Below are positions 51,317 through 59,761 of a stretch of DNA of 64,000 nt, piece by piece; position 1 is the first letter of the stretch, and each line of letters opens with the position of its first letter. The notes under the pieces were generated by a model. It worked only from the letters and a program-made list of their open reading frames with translations. It ran no database searches and was not told the DNA's origin. A program made the position numbers and the translations under genes. Source of the stretch: Shewanella khirikhana. Lineage in GTDB: Bacteria > Pseudomonadota > Gammaproteobacteria > Enterobacterales > Shewanellaceae. The stretch covers positions 1,612,001-1,676,000 of the forward strand of contig NZ_CP020373.1 in the NCBI RefSeq assembly GCF_003957745.1. The letters are read 5' to 3'.

Positions 51317-51928
51317 ATGTTTACCGGTATCGTACAAGCCACCTGTGAACTGGTGGCGCTGGAAAAGCGCGAGGGAATGCACACACTCGCAGTGAGCCTG
51401 CCAGAAGAATTGAGGGAAGGACTCATGCCGGGAGCGAGTGTTGCCAATAATGGCGTTTGCCTCACCGCAACCCGAATCGCCGATGATAGGGTCTTTTTCG
51501 ACGTAATGGAAGAAACCCTGCGCCTGACCAACCTGGGGAATGTGGAGGTCGGGAGCCAAATCAACATTGAGCGTTCTTTAACCTTCGGCAAAGAGATTGG
51601 CGGCCATCTGCTGTCTGGCCATGTGCATGCCAGGGCAAAGGTGACTGAAGTCGCCGATGTGGGTGAGCAGCGTGATTTACGGTTAAGGCTGCCCAAGGAA
51701 CTGATGAAATACGTGCTTTATAAAGGCTTTGTTGCGGTAAACGGCTGCAGCCTGACGGTGGGCGAGGTGTTTGACGATGGCTTTATGCTGCACCTAATCC
51801 CCGAAACCTTAAGGCTGACCAACCTTAAACAGGCACTGCCGGGTACTGAGCTGAATATCGAAATCGACAGTCAGACGCAAACCATTGTGGACACAGTAGA
51901 GCGGGTCTTGGCGGCGCGCGCTCAGTAA
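51317..51928 (+). CDS. ribE: Riboflavin synthase alpha chain
   Basis: 203 residues. MFTGIVQ start, and two repeated lumazine-binding domains, each with a GASVANNGVCLTAT or GFVAVNGCSLTVGEV element. It converts two dimethylribityl-lumazines to riboflavin. ATG 51317. Only 36 bp separate it from norM, too little for an FMN riboswitch. It overlaps the convergent Cys-rich gene by 7 bp. Confidence 0.95.
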   Translation: MFTGIVQATCELVALEKREGMHTLAVSLPEELREGLMPGASVANNGVCLTATRIADDRVFFDVMEETLRLTNLGNVEVGSQINIERSLTFGKEIGGHLLSGHVHARAKVTEVADVGEQRDLRLRLPKELMKYVLYKGFVAVNGCSLTVGEVFDDGFMLHLIPETLRLTNLKQALPGTELNIEIDSQTQTIVDTVERVLAARAQ

Positions 51929-52122
51929 AGCTGCTCGTCATCGCCATCGACCCATAGCTCGATTTTGCGATTAGCCTCATCCACATGCAGGCGGATGTGG
52001 ATGGGGTTACAGCAAATACGGCAATCGTCGTAAAACTCCTGATCGCCTGCAGTGGCATCCAATTCAATCCGTTGATGATGCCCGCAGTGTGGGCAGGCAA
52101 TGGTTTGCTGTTTTATCCGCAT
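51922..52122 (-). CDS. CPXCG-motif cysteine-rich small protein
   Basis: 66 residues with two Cys pairs, ACPHCGH and CRICCNP, a likely zinc ribbon. Members of the CPXCG family are conserved but uncharacterised. ATG 52122 has AGGAG 8 bases upstream. It overlaps the ribE 3' end by 7 bp, tail to tail. Confidence 0.85.
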   Translation of the reverse strand: MRIKQQTIACPHCGHHQRIELDATAGDQEFYDDCRICCNPIHIRLHVDEANRKIELWVDGDDEQLY

Positions 52123-52199
52123 GGCCAGCTCTCCTGTGTGAAAGCGTTCCTAAGTGATTACGTTTTACTCTGCGCAATGCTTTAGCTACCGATGTCGTA

Positions 52200-53048
52200 T
52201 CAGGTAACGGCCCCCAGGTAGCCAGTGGCACTGCGGCCACCATCTACAGCAATGATTTGTCCGCTGATGTAGCCTGCTTTCAATAAAAAACTTACCGTAG
52301 TGGCAATATCATCCGGCTCACCTGCGCGGCCAAGGGGGATTTGCTTTACCACGGCATCGGCATTGCTGTCCGGGCTCTCTGGCCAGAGGATAGCCCCCGG
52401 CGCAACTCCATTTACCCGTACCTTTGGCGCCAGCTCCTGCGCCAAAGAAAGTGTTGCCATTTCCAGCGCCGCCTTTGACATTGAGTATACCCCATGGCGC
52501 TTAAGCGGGCGCCGGCCATGGATATCACATAGATTCACAACAGCGCCGCCTTTTATAGCCAATTGCGAATAAAGGCGCTTGGTCAGCAGATAAGGGGTGA
52601 GGGCATTGACTTGGAGCACTGAGGTCATCGCATCAAATGCAGGGCCCTGACAGTCGCCATCAATGCCTGCTGCATCCTCAGGTGCAAACACAGAGGCATT
52701 ATTGACCAGCGCAGTAAGAACGCCGCCTTTGTCACCAAGCCGATGGGTTACGCCGTCAACCAACATCTTAAGCCCAGCCTCTGAGCCAAGCTCTGCCTGT
52801 AAGACAGCAGCCGAGCTTGGCCTTAATAAGTTCAGCTCCAATGCCAGGGCGTCGGCCTCTGCTTTTGAGTGATGGCAATGAATAAGAATATTGAAACCAT
52901 CACAGTGCAACCTTTTACAAATAGCGGCGCCGATGCGCTTGGCGCCGCCTGTGACCAATGCCCATTGATGCGGCTGTGAGTCGCTTGGGGATTGATGCTG
53001 GTGATTGTTTTGAGTGGCCTTATTGTCTGCAGCCTGAGCTAACGCCAT
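52200..53048 (-). CDS. Pteridine reductase-like SDR (FolM/PTR1 type)
   Basis: 282 residues. SDR fold with TGGAKRIGAAI, NNASVFAPED, and active site CDIHGRRPLKRHGVYSMSKAAL (Tyr-x3-Lys intact). The Asp and HGRRPLK stretch are typical of pteridine reductases, which reduce dihydromonapterin or dihydrofolate. The first about 25 residues are a low-complexity Gln/Asn/His-rich extension with no similarity. ATG 53048. Confidence 0.82.
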   Translation of the reverse strand: MALAQAADNKATQNNHQHQSPSDSQPHQWALVTGGAKRIGAAICKRLHCDGFNILIHCHHSKAEADALALELNLLRPSSAAVLQAELGSEAGLKMLVDGVTHRLGDKGGVLTALVNNASVFAPEDAAGIDGDCQGPAFDAMTSVLQVNALTPYLLTKRLYSQLAIKGGAVVNLCDIHGRRPLKRHGVYSMSKAALEMATLSLAQELAPKVRVNGVAPGAILWPESPDSNADAVVKQIPLGRAGEPDDIATTVSFLLKAGYISGQIIAVDGGRSATGYLGAVT

Positions 53049-53276
53049 TGTGGTTATCCTTGAAAGAGCGCCTGCCTGCTCGCGTTAAGTGATGTCTTTG
53101 CCCAAGGGTAACGTGGCTTTTTGGCGCCGCAAAGCGAATATTGCCGCCGAGCGGGGCAGCTTTCTTGTATGAATATCGTCAATGACATACACTATTTGAC
53201 CGCGCCGGATGAGGCTCAAGGCTCCTGTACTGTCTTACCCACCGAGCGTTTCTTCTTTTAATACCCATGTGGCCCT

Positions 53277-53291
53277 TGGTGTGGGTCACCA
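53277..53291 (+). promoter_or_regulatory. Candidate thrS leader hairpin
   Basis: TGGTG, loop TGGGT, CACCA, ending 17 bp before the thrS ATG and 6 bp before the AAGGA Shine-Dalgarno. In E. coli ThrRS represses its own mRNA through anticodon-arm-like hairpins in this place. The loop contains GGT, a threonine anticodon, but the loop size differs, so this is tentative. Confidence 0.35.
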
Positions 53292-53308
53292 CTGGATAAG
53301 GATTTTAC

Positions 53309-55237
53309 ATGCCTGTAATTACGCTTCCTGATGGCAGCCAACGCGCGTTTGCCAACCCCGTATCTACTCTCGACGTTGCCGCCGACATCGGCCCGGGCCT
53401 TGCCAAGGCCTGTATCGCCGGTCGTGTGAATGGCGAGCTGAAAGATGCCTGCGATCTCATCCATGACGATGCCAGCCTGTCTATCATCACCGCCCGTGAT
53501 GAAGAAGGTCTGGAAATCCTGCGTCACTCCTGCGCGCACTTGCTGGGTCACGCCATCAAGCAACTGTGGCCAGAAACCAAAATGGCCATTGGTCCTGTGA
53601 TTGATAACGGCTTCTACTATGACGTCGATTTGGATCACAAGCTGACCGCCGAAGACATAGCCGCGCTCGAGAAGCGTATGCTGGAGCTTGCCAAGAAAGA
53701 CTACGACGTGGTGAAGCGCGTAGTGAGCTGGCAAGAAGCCCGCGACACTTTCGAAGGCCGAGGCGAAGGCTACAAGATGGCCATTCTGGATGAAAACATC
53801 AGCAAAGATGCGACGCCAGCGCTGTACCATCATGAAGAATACGTTGACATGTGCCGTGGTCCTCACGTGCCCAACATGCGTTTTTGCCATCACTTCCGTT
53901 TGATGAGCGTGGCCGGTGCATACTGGCGCGGCGACTCAAACAACAAGATGTTGCAGCGTATTTACGGTACTGCCTGGGGCGACAAAAAAGCCCTGAATAC
54001 TCACCTGGCACGTCTGGAAGAAGCCGCCAAGCGTGATCACCGTAAAATCGGTAAGCAGCTTGACCTGTACCATATGCAGGAAGAAGCGCCTGGCATGGTG
54101 TTCTGGCACAACGACGGCTGGAGCATTTTCCGTGAGCTGGAAACCTTTATCCGCCACAAGCTGTCGCAGTATGGCTATCAGGAAGTAAAAGGCCCATTCA
54201 TGATGGACCGCGTGCTGTGGGAACGCTCTGGTCACTGGGACAAGTACTCAGAAGCCATGTTCACCACCGCCAGTGAAAACCGCGAGTACGCCATCAAGCC
54301 GATGAACTGCCCGGGTCACGTACAGATTTTCAACCAGGGCCTCAAGTCCTACCGCGATCTGCCACTGCGTATGGCTGAGTTCGGTTGCTGTCACCGTAAC
54401 GAGCCATCCGGTTCGCTGCACGGTCTGATGCGGGTGCGCGGCTTTACTCAGGACGATGCCCACATTTTCTGTACCGAAGAGCAGGTGCAGGAAGAGGTGA
54501 GTGCCTGTATCAAGATGGTGTATGACACTTACTCCACCTTCGGTTTCGAAAACATCGTGGTGAAACTGTCGACCCGTCCTGAAAAGCGTATCGGTGACGA
54601 TGCGATGTGGGACCGCGCCGAGTCAGCACTGATTGAAGCCCTGAACGCCAACGGCATTGCCTTTGAAATTCTGCCGGGCGAAGGCGCCTTCTACGGCCCG
54701 AAAATCGAATTCACCCTCCATGACTGCCTTGACCGTGCCTGGCAGTGCGGTACTGTGCAGCTCGACTATGCCTTGCCTGGCCGTCTGGGCGCCACCTATG
54801 TGGCCGAAGATAACGCCCGCCAGACCCCGGTGATGATCCACCGCGCCATTTTGGGCTCTTTGGAGCGTTTCATCGGTATTCTTATCGAAGAATACGCTGG
54901 CCGCTTCCCAACCTGGCTGGCTCCAGTGCAGGCTGTTGTGATGAACATCACCGACAAACAGGCTGATTACGTTGAAGAAGTAGTCAAATTGTTCAAAGAA
55001 CAGGGAATTCGAGCTTCTCAAGACTTGAGGAATGAGAAAATTGGCTTTAAAATACGCGAGCACACCTTAAGGCGTGTCCCTTATCTATTGGTTGTAGGTG
55101 ACCAAGAGATGGAAAACAGGGAAATCGCGGTGCGTACCCGTGACGGAAAGGATTTGGGCAAGATGTCCATCGATGCCTTCGTTGCGAGCGTAAAAGAGCA
55201 AATTTCGCACCGTAGTCTAAAACTCTTGGAGGAATAG
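53309..55237 (+). CDS. thrS: Threonyl-tRNA synthetase
   Basis: 642 residues, class II synthetase. N-terminal TGS domain (MPVITLPDGSQRAF), editing domain with HSCAHLLGHA and YVDMCRGPHVP, and the catalytic core with Zn-site Cys in MNCPGHVQIF. The C-terminal anticodon domain ends LEE. ATG 53309 with AAGGA upstream. It starts the thrS-infC-rpmI-rplT operon. Confidence 0.98.
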   Translation: MPVITLPDGSQRAFANPVSTLDVAADIGPGLAKACIAGRVNGELKDACDLIHDDASLSIITARDEEGLEILRHSCAHLLGHAIKQLWPETKMAIGPVIDNGFYYDVDLDHKLTAEDIAALEKRMLELAKKDYDVVKRVVSWQEARDTFEGRGEGYKMAILDENISKDATPALYHHEEYVDMCRGPHVPNMRFCHHFRLMSVAGAYWRGDSNNKMLQRIYGTAWGDKKALNTHLARLEEAAKRDHRKIGKQLDLYHMQEEAPGMVFWHNDGWSIFRELETFIRHKLSQYGYQEVKGPFMMDRVLWERSGHWDKYSEAMFTTASENREYAIKPMNCPGHVQIFNQGLKSYRDLPLRMAEFGCCHRNEPSGSLHGLMRVRGFTQDDAHIFCTEEQVQEEVSACIKMVYDTYSTFGFENIVVKLSTRPEKRIGDDAMWDRAESALIEALNANGIAFEILPGEGAFYGPKIEFTLHDCLDRAWQCGTVQLDYALPGRLGATYVAEDNARQTPVMIHRAILGSLERFIGILIEEYAGRFPTWLAPVQAVVMNITDKQADYVEEVVKLFKEQGIRASQDLRNEKIGFKIREHTLRRVPYLLVVGDQEMENREIAVRTRDGKDLGKMSIDAFVASVKEQISHRSLKLLEE

Positions 55238-55240
55238 GTC

Positions 55241-55780
55241 ATAAAGATCAAGAAAGCAGGGCGTCAATCGGCCCCGAACAGAATTAATGATGAAATCACC
55301 GGTGTTCCACAGGTACGTTTAAGCGGTCTCGATGGTGAAGCTATCGGTATTGTCAGTATCCGTGAAGCTCAGGAGTTGGCCGATGAAGCCGGAGTCGATC
55401 TCGTAGAGATCAGCCCCAATGCCGAGCCTCCAGTATGTCGTATAATGGATTACGGTAAGTTCCTGTTCGATAAGGCTAAGGCCCAGAAAGAGCAGAAGAA
55501 AAAGCAAAAACAGGTTCAGGTTAAGGAAATCAAATTCCGTCCTGGAACTGACGAAAACGACTATCAGGTAAAACTACGCAACCTGATTCGTTTTCTTGAA
55601 GACGGTGACAAAGCGAAAGTTACGCTGCGTTTCCGGGGTCGCGAAATGGCACACCAAAACCTGGGTATGGATCTGATGAACCGTATCAAGGCTGATTTGG
55701 AAGAGTATGCGGTTGTCGAATCCTTCCCGAAAATGGAAGGTCGTCAAGCCATCATGGTGCTGGCACCCAAAAAGAAATAG
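55241..55780 (+). CDS. infC: Translation initiation factor IF-3 (AUA start)
   Basis: 179 residues (E. coli 180). It starts at ATA 55241: the codons ATA AAG ATC AAG line up with the E. coli N-terminus so that PNRIN falls at the same positions 12-16, and GGAGG is 8 bases upstream. No ATG, GTG or TTG occurs in this frame between the thrS stop (55235-55237) and residue 46. Conserved core: ISPNAEPPVCRIMDYGKF and IKFRPGTDENDYQVKL. IF-3 disfavours non-standard start codons, so a rare start lets it repress its own mRNA. The frame is the same as thrS, one stop and one codon apart. Confidence 0.95.
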   Translation: MKIKKAGRQSAPNRINDEITGVPQVRLSGLDGEAIGIVSIREAQELADEAGVDLVEISPNAEPPVCRIMDYGKFLFDKAKAQKEQKKKQKQVQVKEIKFRPGTDENDYQVKLRNLIRFLEDGDKAKVTLRFRGREMAHQNLGMDLMNRIKADLEEYAVVESFPKMEGRQAIMVLAPKKK

Positions 55781-55797
55781 TAGGGCAATCCGAAAGT

Positions 55798-55840
55798 AGC
55801 GGCCGCCCAGCAATGAGCGGCCGCTCGCCTTACGTTTTTT
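55798..55840 (+). promoter_or_regulatory. Hairpin with T-run between infC and rpmI
   Basis: Perfect 9-bp stem AGCGGCCGC/GCGGCCGCT with a 10-base loop, followed 9 bases later by T6. It could attenuate or help fold the rpmI ribosome-binding site that L20 controls in E. coli. Confidence 0.55.
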
Positions 55841-55868
55841 ATAAACCCCCAATGCGGAAGTAGAAGTA

Positions 55869-56063
55869 ATGCCAAAAATGAAAACTGACCGCGGCGTTGC
55901 GAAGCGTTTTAAGAAAACCGCCAATGGTTTCAAGCGCAAGCAAGCCCACCTGCGTCACATCCTGACCAAAAAGAGCACCAAGCGTAAGCGTCATCTGCGC
56001 GCTAAATGTCTTGTTGCCAAGGTCGACGTTCCAGCAATCGCGCGTCAACTGCCATACGCTTAA
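55869..56063 (+). CDS. rpmI: 50S ribosomal protein L35
   Basis: 64 residues, [20 protein letters not shown] start, highly basic. ATG 55869. Located between infC and rplT as in most bacteria. Confidence 0.97.
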
Positions 56064-56079
56064 TTGAGGAGATTGAATA

Positions 56080-56439
56080 ATGCCAAGAGTTAAGCGTGGT
56101 GTGACCGCACGTGCCCGTCACAAAAAGGTTCTGAAACTCGCCAAAGGTTACTACGGTGCCCGTTCACGTACTTACCGCGTAGCGGTACAGGCTGTGATCA
56201 AAGCCGGTCAGTATGCTTACCGTGACCGTCGTCAGAAGAAGCGTCAATTCCGTCAACTGTGGATTGCGCGTATCAACGCCGCTTCTCGTCAGAATGGTCT
56301 GTCTTACAGCCGTTTCATCAACGGTCTGAAGAAGGCTTCTATCGAGATCGACCGTAAGATCCTGGCCGACATCGCTGTATTCGACAAAGTTGTTTTCTCA
56401 ACTCTGGTTGAAAAGGCTAAAGAAGCTCTGACCAAGTAA
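56080..56439 (+). CDS. rplT: 50S ribosomal protein L20
   Basis: 119 residues (E. coli 118), MPRVKRGVTARARHKKVLK. Assembly protein of the 50S subunit that represses the rpmI-rplT mRNA in E. coli. ATG 56080 is preceded by GAGGAG. A strong terminator follows. Confidence 0.98.
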   Translation: MPRVKRGVTARARHKKVLKLAKGYYGARSRTYRVAVQAVIKAGQYAYRDRRQKKRQFRQLWIARINAASRQNGLSYSRFINGLKKASIEIDRKILADIAVFDKVVFSTLVEKAKEALTK

Positions 56440-56457
56440 TTGGTTTTTGAGTAAGTG

Positions 56458-56485
56458 AAAAGGGGACCTCAGGGTCCCTTTTTTT
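56458..56485 (+). terminator. Terminator of the thrS-infC-rpmI-rplT operon
   Basis: AGGGGACC, loop TCAG, GGTCCCTT-type stem, then T-run. Confidence 0.9.
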
Positions 56486-56590
56486 GTGCCTGTGTTTCAG
56501 TGCTTTATTGTGTTGTACGTTGTAGCATTCGATGAATCACATCAGCTGTTGGTTGATTGGGCTACTGGTACAGGCGAACATTAAGGCATG

Positions 56591-56615
56591 AAAAAGCCGG
56601 CAATAGCCGGCTTTT
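56591..56615 (-). terminator. Terminator of trxB
   Basis: On the minus strand AAAAGCCGGC, loop TATT, GCCGGCTTTTT. It is 23 bp after the trxB stop. Confidence 0.9.
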
Positions 56616-56637
56616 CTTCAGTGTCTAACGCTCAGGA

Positions 56638-57594
56638 TTAGCCGTGCTTGGCATCCAGGTAGCGCTCAGCGTCCAGTGCAGCCATACAGCCGGTACCGGC
56701 GGAGGTAATGGCCTGACGATAGTGCTGATCCATCACATCACCGGCGGCGAATACGCCTTCAATGCTGGTTTGGGTGGCGTTACCGTTAAGACCGCTCTGT
56801 ACCTTGAGGTAGCCGTGGTTCATTTCCAGCTGGCCTTCGAAGATGCCAGTGTTGGGGCTGTGGCCAATGGCCACGAACACGCCTGCCACGTCAAACTCTT
56901 CAACTGAGTCATCTTTGGTGGACTTGAGCTTAACGCCGGTCACGCCCATGTTGTCACCCACAACTTCATCCAGGGTCTTGTCCAGATGCAGGATGATGTT
57001 GCCGTTAGCCACTTTGTCCATCAGACGGTCAATCAGAATTTTTTCTGAGCGGAAGCTGTCGCGGCGGTGAATGAGGTGCACTTCAGAAGCGATATTTGAC
57101 AGATACAGGGCTTCTTCCACTGCGGTGTTACCACCACCAATTACAGCAACCTTTTGATTGCGATAGAAGAATCCATCACAGGTGGCACAGGCAGACACGC
57201 CGCGGCCCTTGAATGCTTCCTCAGAGGGTAAGCCCAGATACTTGGCTGAAGCGCCGGTGGCGATGATCAGCGCATCACAGGTGTACTCACCGTTGTCGCC
57301 CTTCAAACGGAATGGACGCTCAGTGAGAGTCACTTCGTTGATGTGGTCGAAAAGAATTTCGGTATTGAATTTTTCAGCATGCTCTTGCATACGGGCCATC
57401 AGACCTGGGCCGGTCAGGCCTTCAGGATCGCCGGGCCAGTTTTCCACTTCCGTGGTGGTGGTCAGCTGACCGCCTTGCTGCAAACCTGTGATCATTACTG
57501 GATTCAGGTTTGCGCGAGCCGCATAAACTGCGGCGGTGTAGCCTGCTGGACCTGAGCCGAGGATCAGCAGTTGACTGTGTTTGGCTTGGCTCAT
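56638..57594 (-). CDS. trxB: Thioredoxin reductase
   Basis: 318 residues. FAD motif ILGSGPAGYTAAVYAARA, redox-active ACATCDGFFY (CATC), NADPH motif VIGGGNTAVEEALYL. It keeps thioredoxin reduced with NADPH, which in turn feeds the ribonucleotide reductase at the start of this window. ATG 57594 by similarity; an upstream in-frame extension to 57729 is not conserved. trxB near lrp-ftsK matches E. coli order. Confidence 0.96.
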   Translation of the reverse strand: MSQAKHSQLLILGSGPAGYTAAVYAARANLNPVMITGLQQGGQLTTTTEVENWPGDPEGLTGPGLMARMQEHAEKFNTEILFDHINEVTLTERPFRLKGDNGEYTCDALIIATGASAKYLGLPSEEAFKGRGVSACATCDGFFYRNQKVAVIGGGNTAVEEALYLSNIASEVHLIHRRDSFRSEKILIDRLMDKVANGNIILHLDKTLDEVVGDNMGVTGVKLKSTKDDSVEEFDVAGVFVAIGHSPNTGIFEGQLEMNHGYLKVQSGLNGNATQTSIEGVFAAGDVMDQHYRQAITSAGTGCMAALDAERYLDAKHG

Positions 57595-57726
57595 TTTGTT
57601 CTCCGTGCCTTTGCAAATTGCTGGGATTGTAGGAAATTTGCGAACAGGGGTAAAGGGTTCAGCTACCGACTGCTTAGATGATCCTAATCTAAGATGTCTA
57701 TTAGAGTTTCCAGCACAATCCGCAGC

Positions 57727-57757
57727 CAAAAAGAAAGGGGAGCATAAAGCTCCCCTT
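57727..57757 (-). terminator. Terminator of ald
   Basis: On the minus strand AAGGGGAGC, loop TTTAT, GCTCCCCTT, then TCTTTTTGG. Confidence 0.85.
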
Positions 57758-57777
57758 AGATTCCAACACTGGCTGGG

Positions 57778-58890
57778 TTACAACAGTTCGGTAGAAGGTA
57801 CGTAAGCCAGGTTGTGGGCTTCAGCAACTTCTTTACAGGTGATCTTACCGTGCATCACGTTCAGACCGTTCAGCAGGTGCTTGTCCGCCAGCAGCGCTGC
57901 CTTGTAACCCTTGTCAGCCAGTTTCAGGATGTAGGGCAGGGTAGCGTTATTCAGCGCGAAGGTTGAAGTGCGGGCAACGGCACCTGGCATGTTGGCTACG
58001 CAGTAGTGAACTACGTCATCAACAATGTAGGTTGGGTCCTGGTGAGTGGTGGCGTGTGAGGTTTCAACACAGCCGCCCTGGTCGATGGCGACGTCAACGA
58101 TGGCTGCGCCAGGCTTCATGCGCTTGATCATATCAGCGGTTACCAGCTTGGGGGCAGCAGCGCCAGGGATCAGTACGCCGCCGATAACCAGGTCGGCTTC
58201 CAGTACGTGACGCTCAATGGCATCAGCAGTGGAGTAAACGGCTTTAACGGCAGAGCCGAACTGAACGTTCAGACGACGCAGTGCATCGATAGAGCGGTCC
58301 AGAACTACGACGTCAGCGCCCATGCCCACGGCCATTTGCGCAGCGTTGGTACCAACCATACCGCCACCGATGATAACCACTTTGGCAGGCTCAACACCTG
58401 GTACACCACCGAGCAGCATACCACGGCCACCGGCAGATTTTTCCAGCGCCATGGCTCCGGCCTGGATAGACATACGACCGGCTACTTCTGACATAGGGGC
58501 CAGCAATGGCAGGCCGCCGCGGTCATCAGTCACGGTTTCATATGCGATACACACAGCGCCAGAGGCCACCAACTCTTCAGTTTGTGGCAGATCCGGAGCC
58601 AGGTGCAGATAGGTAAACAGAATTTGATCGTGGCGCAGCATGGCGCGCTCAACGGCCTGAGGTTCTTTCACCTTCACGATCATGTCGGATTTTGCAAAGA
58701 CTTCTTCGGCGGTAGCCAGGATGCTGGCGCCGGCATCGATATAGTCCTGATCAGAAAAGCCAATACCACCACCGGCACTGGTCTCAACAAAAACCTGATG
58801 ACCACGCAGGGTCAGTTCACGCACGCTGGAGGGTACCATGCCAACGCGATATTCGTGGTTTTTGATTTCCTTTGGAACACCAATTATCAT
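57778..58890 (-). CDS. ald: Alanine dehydrogenase
   Basis: 370 residues. MIIGVPKEIKNHEYRVG N-terminus, NAD motif VIIGGGMVGTNAAQMAVGMGADV, and the catalytic histidine region. It interconverts alanine and pyruvate with NAD+ and ammonium. It is divergent from lrp, which suggests Lrp control; ald inserted next to lrp is absent in E. coli. ATG 58890. Confidence 0.96.
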   Translation of the reverse strand: MIIGVPKEIKNHEYRVGMVPSSVRELTLRGHQVFVETSAGGGIGFSDQDYIDAGASILATAEEVFAKSDMIVKVKEPQAVERAMLRHDQILFTYLHLAPDLPQTEELVASGAVCIAYETVTDDRGGLPLLAPMSEVAGRMSIQAGAMALEKSAGGRGMLLGGVPGVEPAKVVIIGGGMVGTNAAQMAVGMGADVVVLDRSIDALRRLNVQFGSAVKAVYSTADAIERHVLEADLVIGGVLIPGAAAPKLVTADMIKRMKPGAAIVDVAIDQGGCVETSHATTHQDPTYIVDDVVHYCVANMPGAVARTSTFALNNATLPYILKLADKGYKAALLADKHLLNGLNVMHGKITCKEVAEAHNLAYVPSTELL

Positions 58891-58951
58891 CTTCGAGCCT
58901 CAATTGCATAATTACCCGTGTTTTGCGGGCATAATTGTTATTTTGTCGCGA

Positions 58952-58994
58952 CCTGAACGTGATTATTTCAGGGATATCTAGTATAGTATTCCTG
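58952..58994. promoter_or_regulatory. Inverted repeats in the ald/lrp intergenic region
   Basis: CCTGAA-N9-TTCAGG (58952-58972) is perfect; overlapping it CAGGGATA...TATTCCTG (58969-58994) has one mismatch. The segment at 58979-58993 fits the Lrp consensus YAGHAWATTWTDCTR at about 12 of 15 positions. Lrp binding is inferred. Confidence 0.5.
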
Positions 58995-59069
58995 ATGCAG
59001 TTTATGCTGCTGAACTTTCGACATACGTAAAATTAAATGTTGTTTTAGTGATAAAACAAGGTCAAAAAT

Positions 59070-59573
59070 ATGGCATATAATAAAAAGAGTCCAGTAAAAG
59101 ACTTGGATCGCATTGATCGTAATATCCTTAATGAGCTGCAAATTGATGGTCGAATCTCAAACGTCGAGCTGTCAAAGCGAGTGGGACTTAGTCCAACTCC
59201 CTGTTTAGAAAGGGTAAAACGACTCGAGAAGCAGGGTTATATCAACGGCTATACTGCCTTGGTTAACCCGCACTACTTGGGCGCATCACTGTTGGTTTTT
59301 GTTGAAATCACCCTGAATCGGGATACTCCGGAAGTGTTCGACCGCTTTAATCGCGCCGTTCAACTGCTGGACGATATTCAGGAATGTCACCTGGTTTCCG
59401 GTGATTTTGACTACCTGCTCAAGACCCGCGTATCCGACATGTCTGCTTACCGTAAGCTTTTGGGTGAAACCCTGTTGAAGCTGCCTTCCGTTTCCGATAC
59501 CCGTACCTACGTGGTAATGGAAGAAGTGAAGCAGACCAACAAAGTGGCGGTAAACAATATTGGCGACAAGTAA
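59070..59573 (+). CDS. lrp: Leucine-responsive regulatory protein
   Basis: 167 residues with the global-Lrp signature DLDRIDRNILNELQIDGRISN and VELSKRVGLSPTPCLERVKRLE, AsnC-type RAM domain with LVSGDFDYLLKTRV. The match to E. coli Lrp is close along its whole length. ATG 59070, followed by ftsK. Confidence 0.96.
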   Translation: MAYNKKSPVKDLDRIDRNILNELQIDGRISNVELSKRVGLSPTPCLERVKRLEKQGYINGYTALVNPHYLGASLLVFVEITLNRDTPEVFDRFNRAVQLLDDIQECHLVSGDFDYLLKTRVSDMSAYRKLLGETLLKLPSVSDTRTYVVMEEVKQTNKVAVNNIGDK

Positions 59574-59595
59574 CTAAGTTACTGTCCGTCAAATA

Positions 59596-59620
59596 AAAAG
59601 GGAGCCTGGCTCCCTTTTTT
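59596..59620 (+). terminator. Terminator of lrp
   Basis: AAAAGGGAGC, loop CTG, GCTCCCTTTT with further T. It starts 22 bp after the lrp stop. Confidence 0.9.
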
Positions 59621-59761
59621 GTTAGCTTTTTCAGGCCACGAATGAATTTTTGCTCACAATCGGGTGCAACTGCCCATAAAACCCCCAATTGTGCTCCACT
59701 TTCCGAAGGATTCTGGTATCTTAATTTCACCTGTTTTTAATGTTGCTATGGATCTTTTCGT

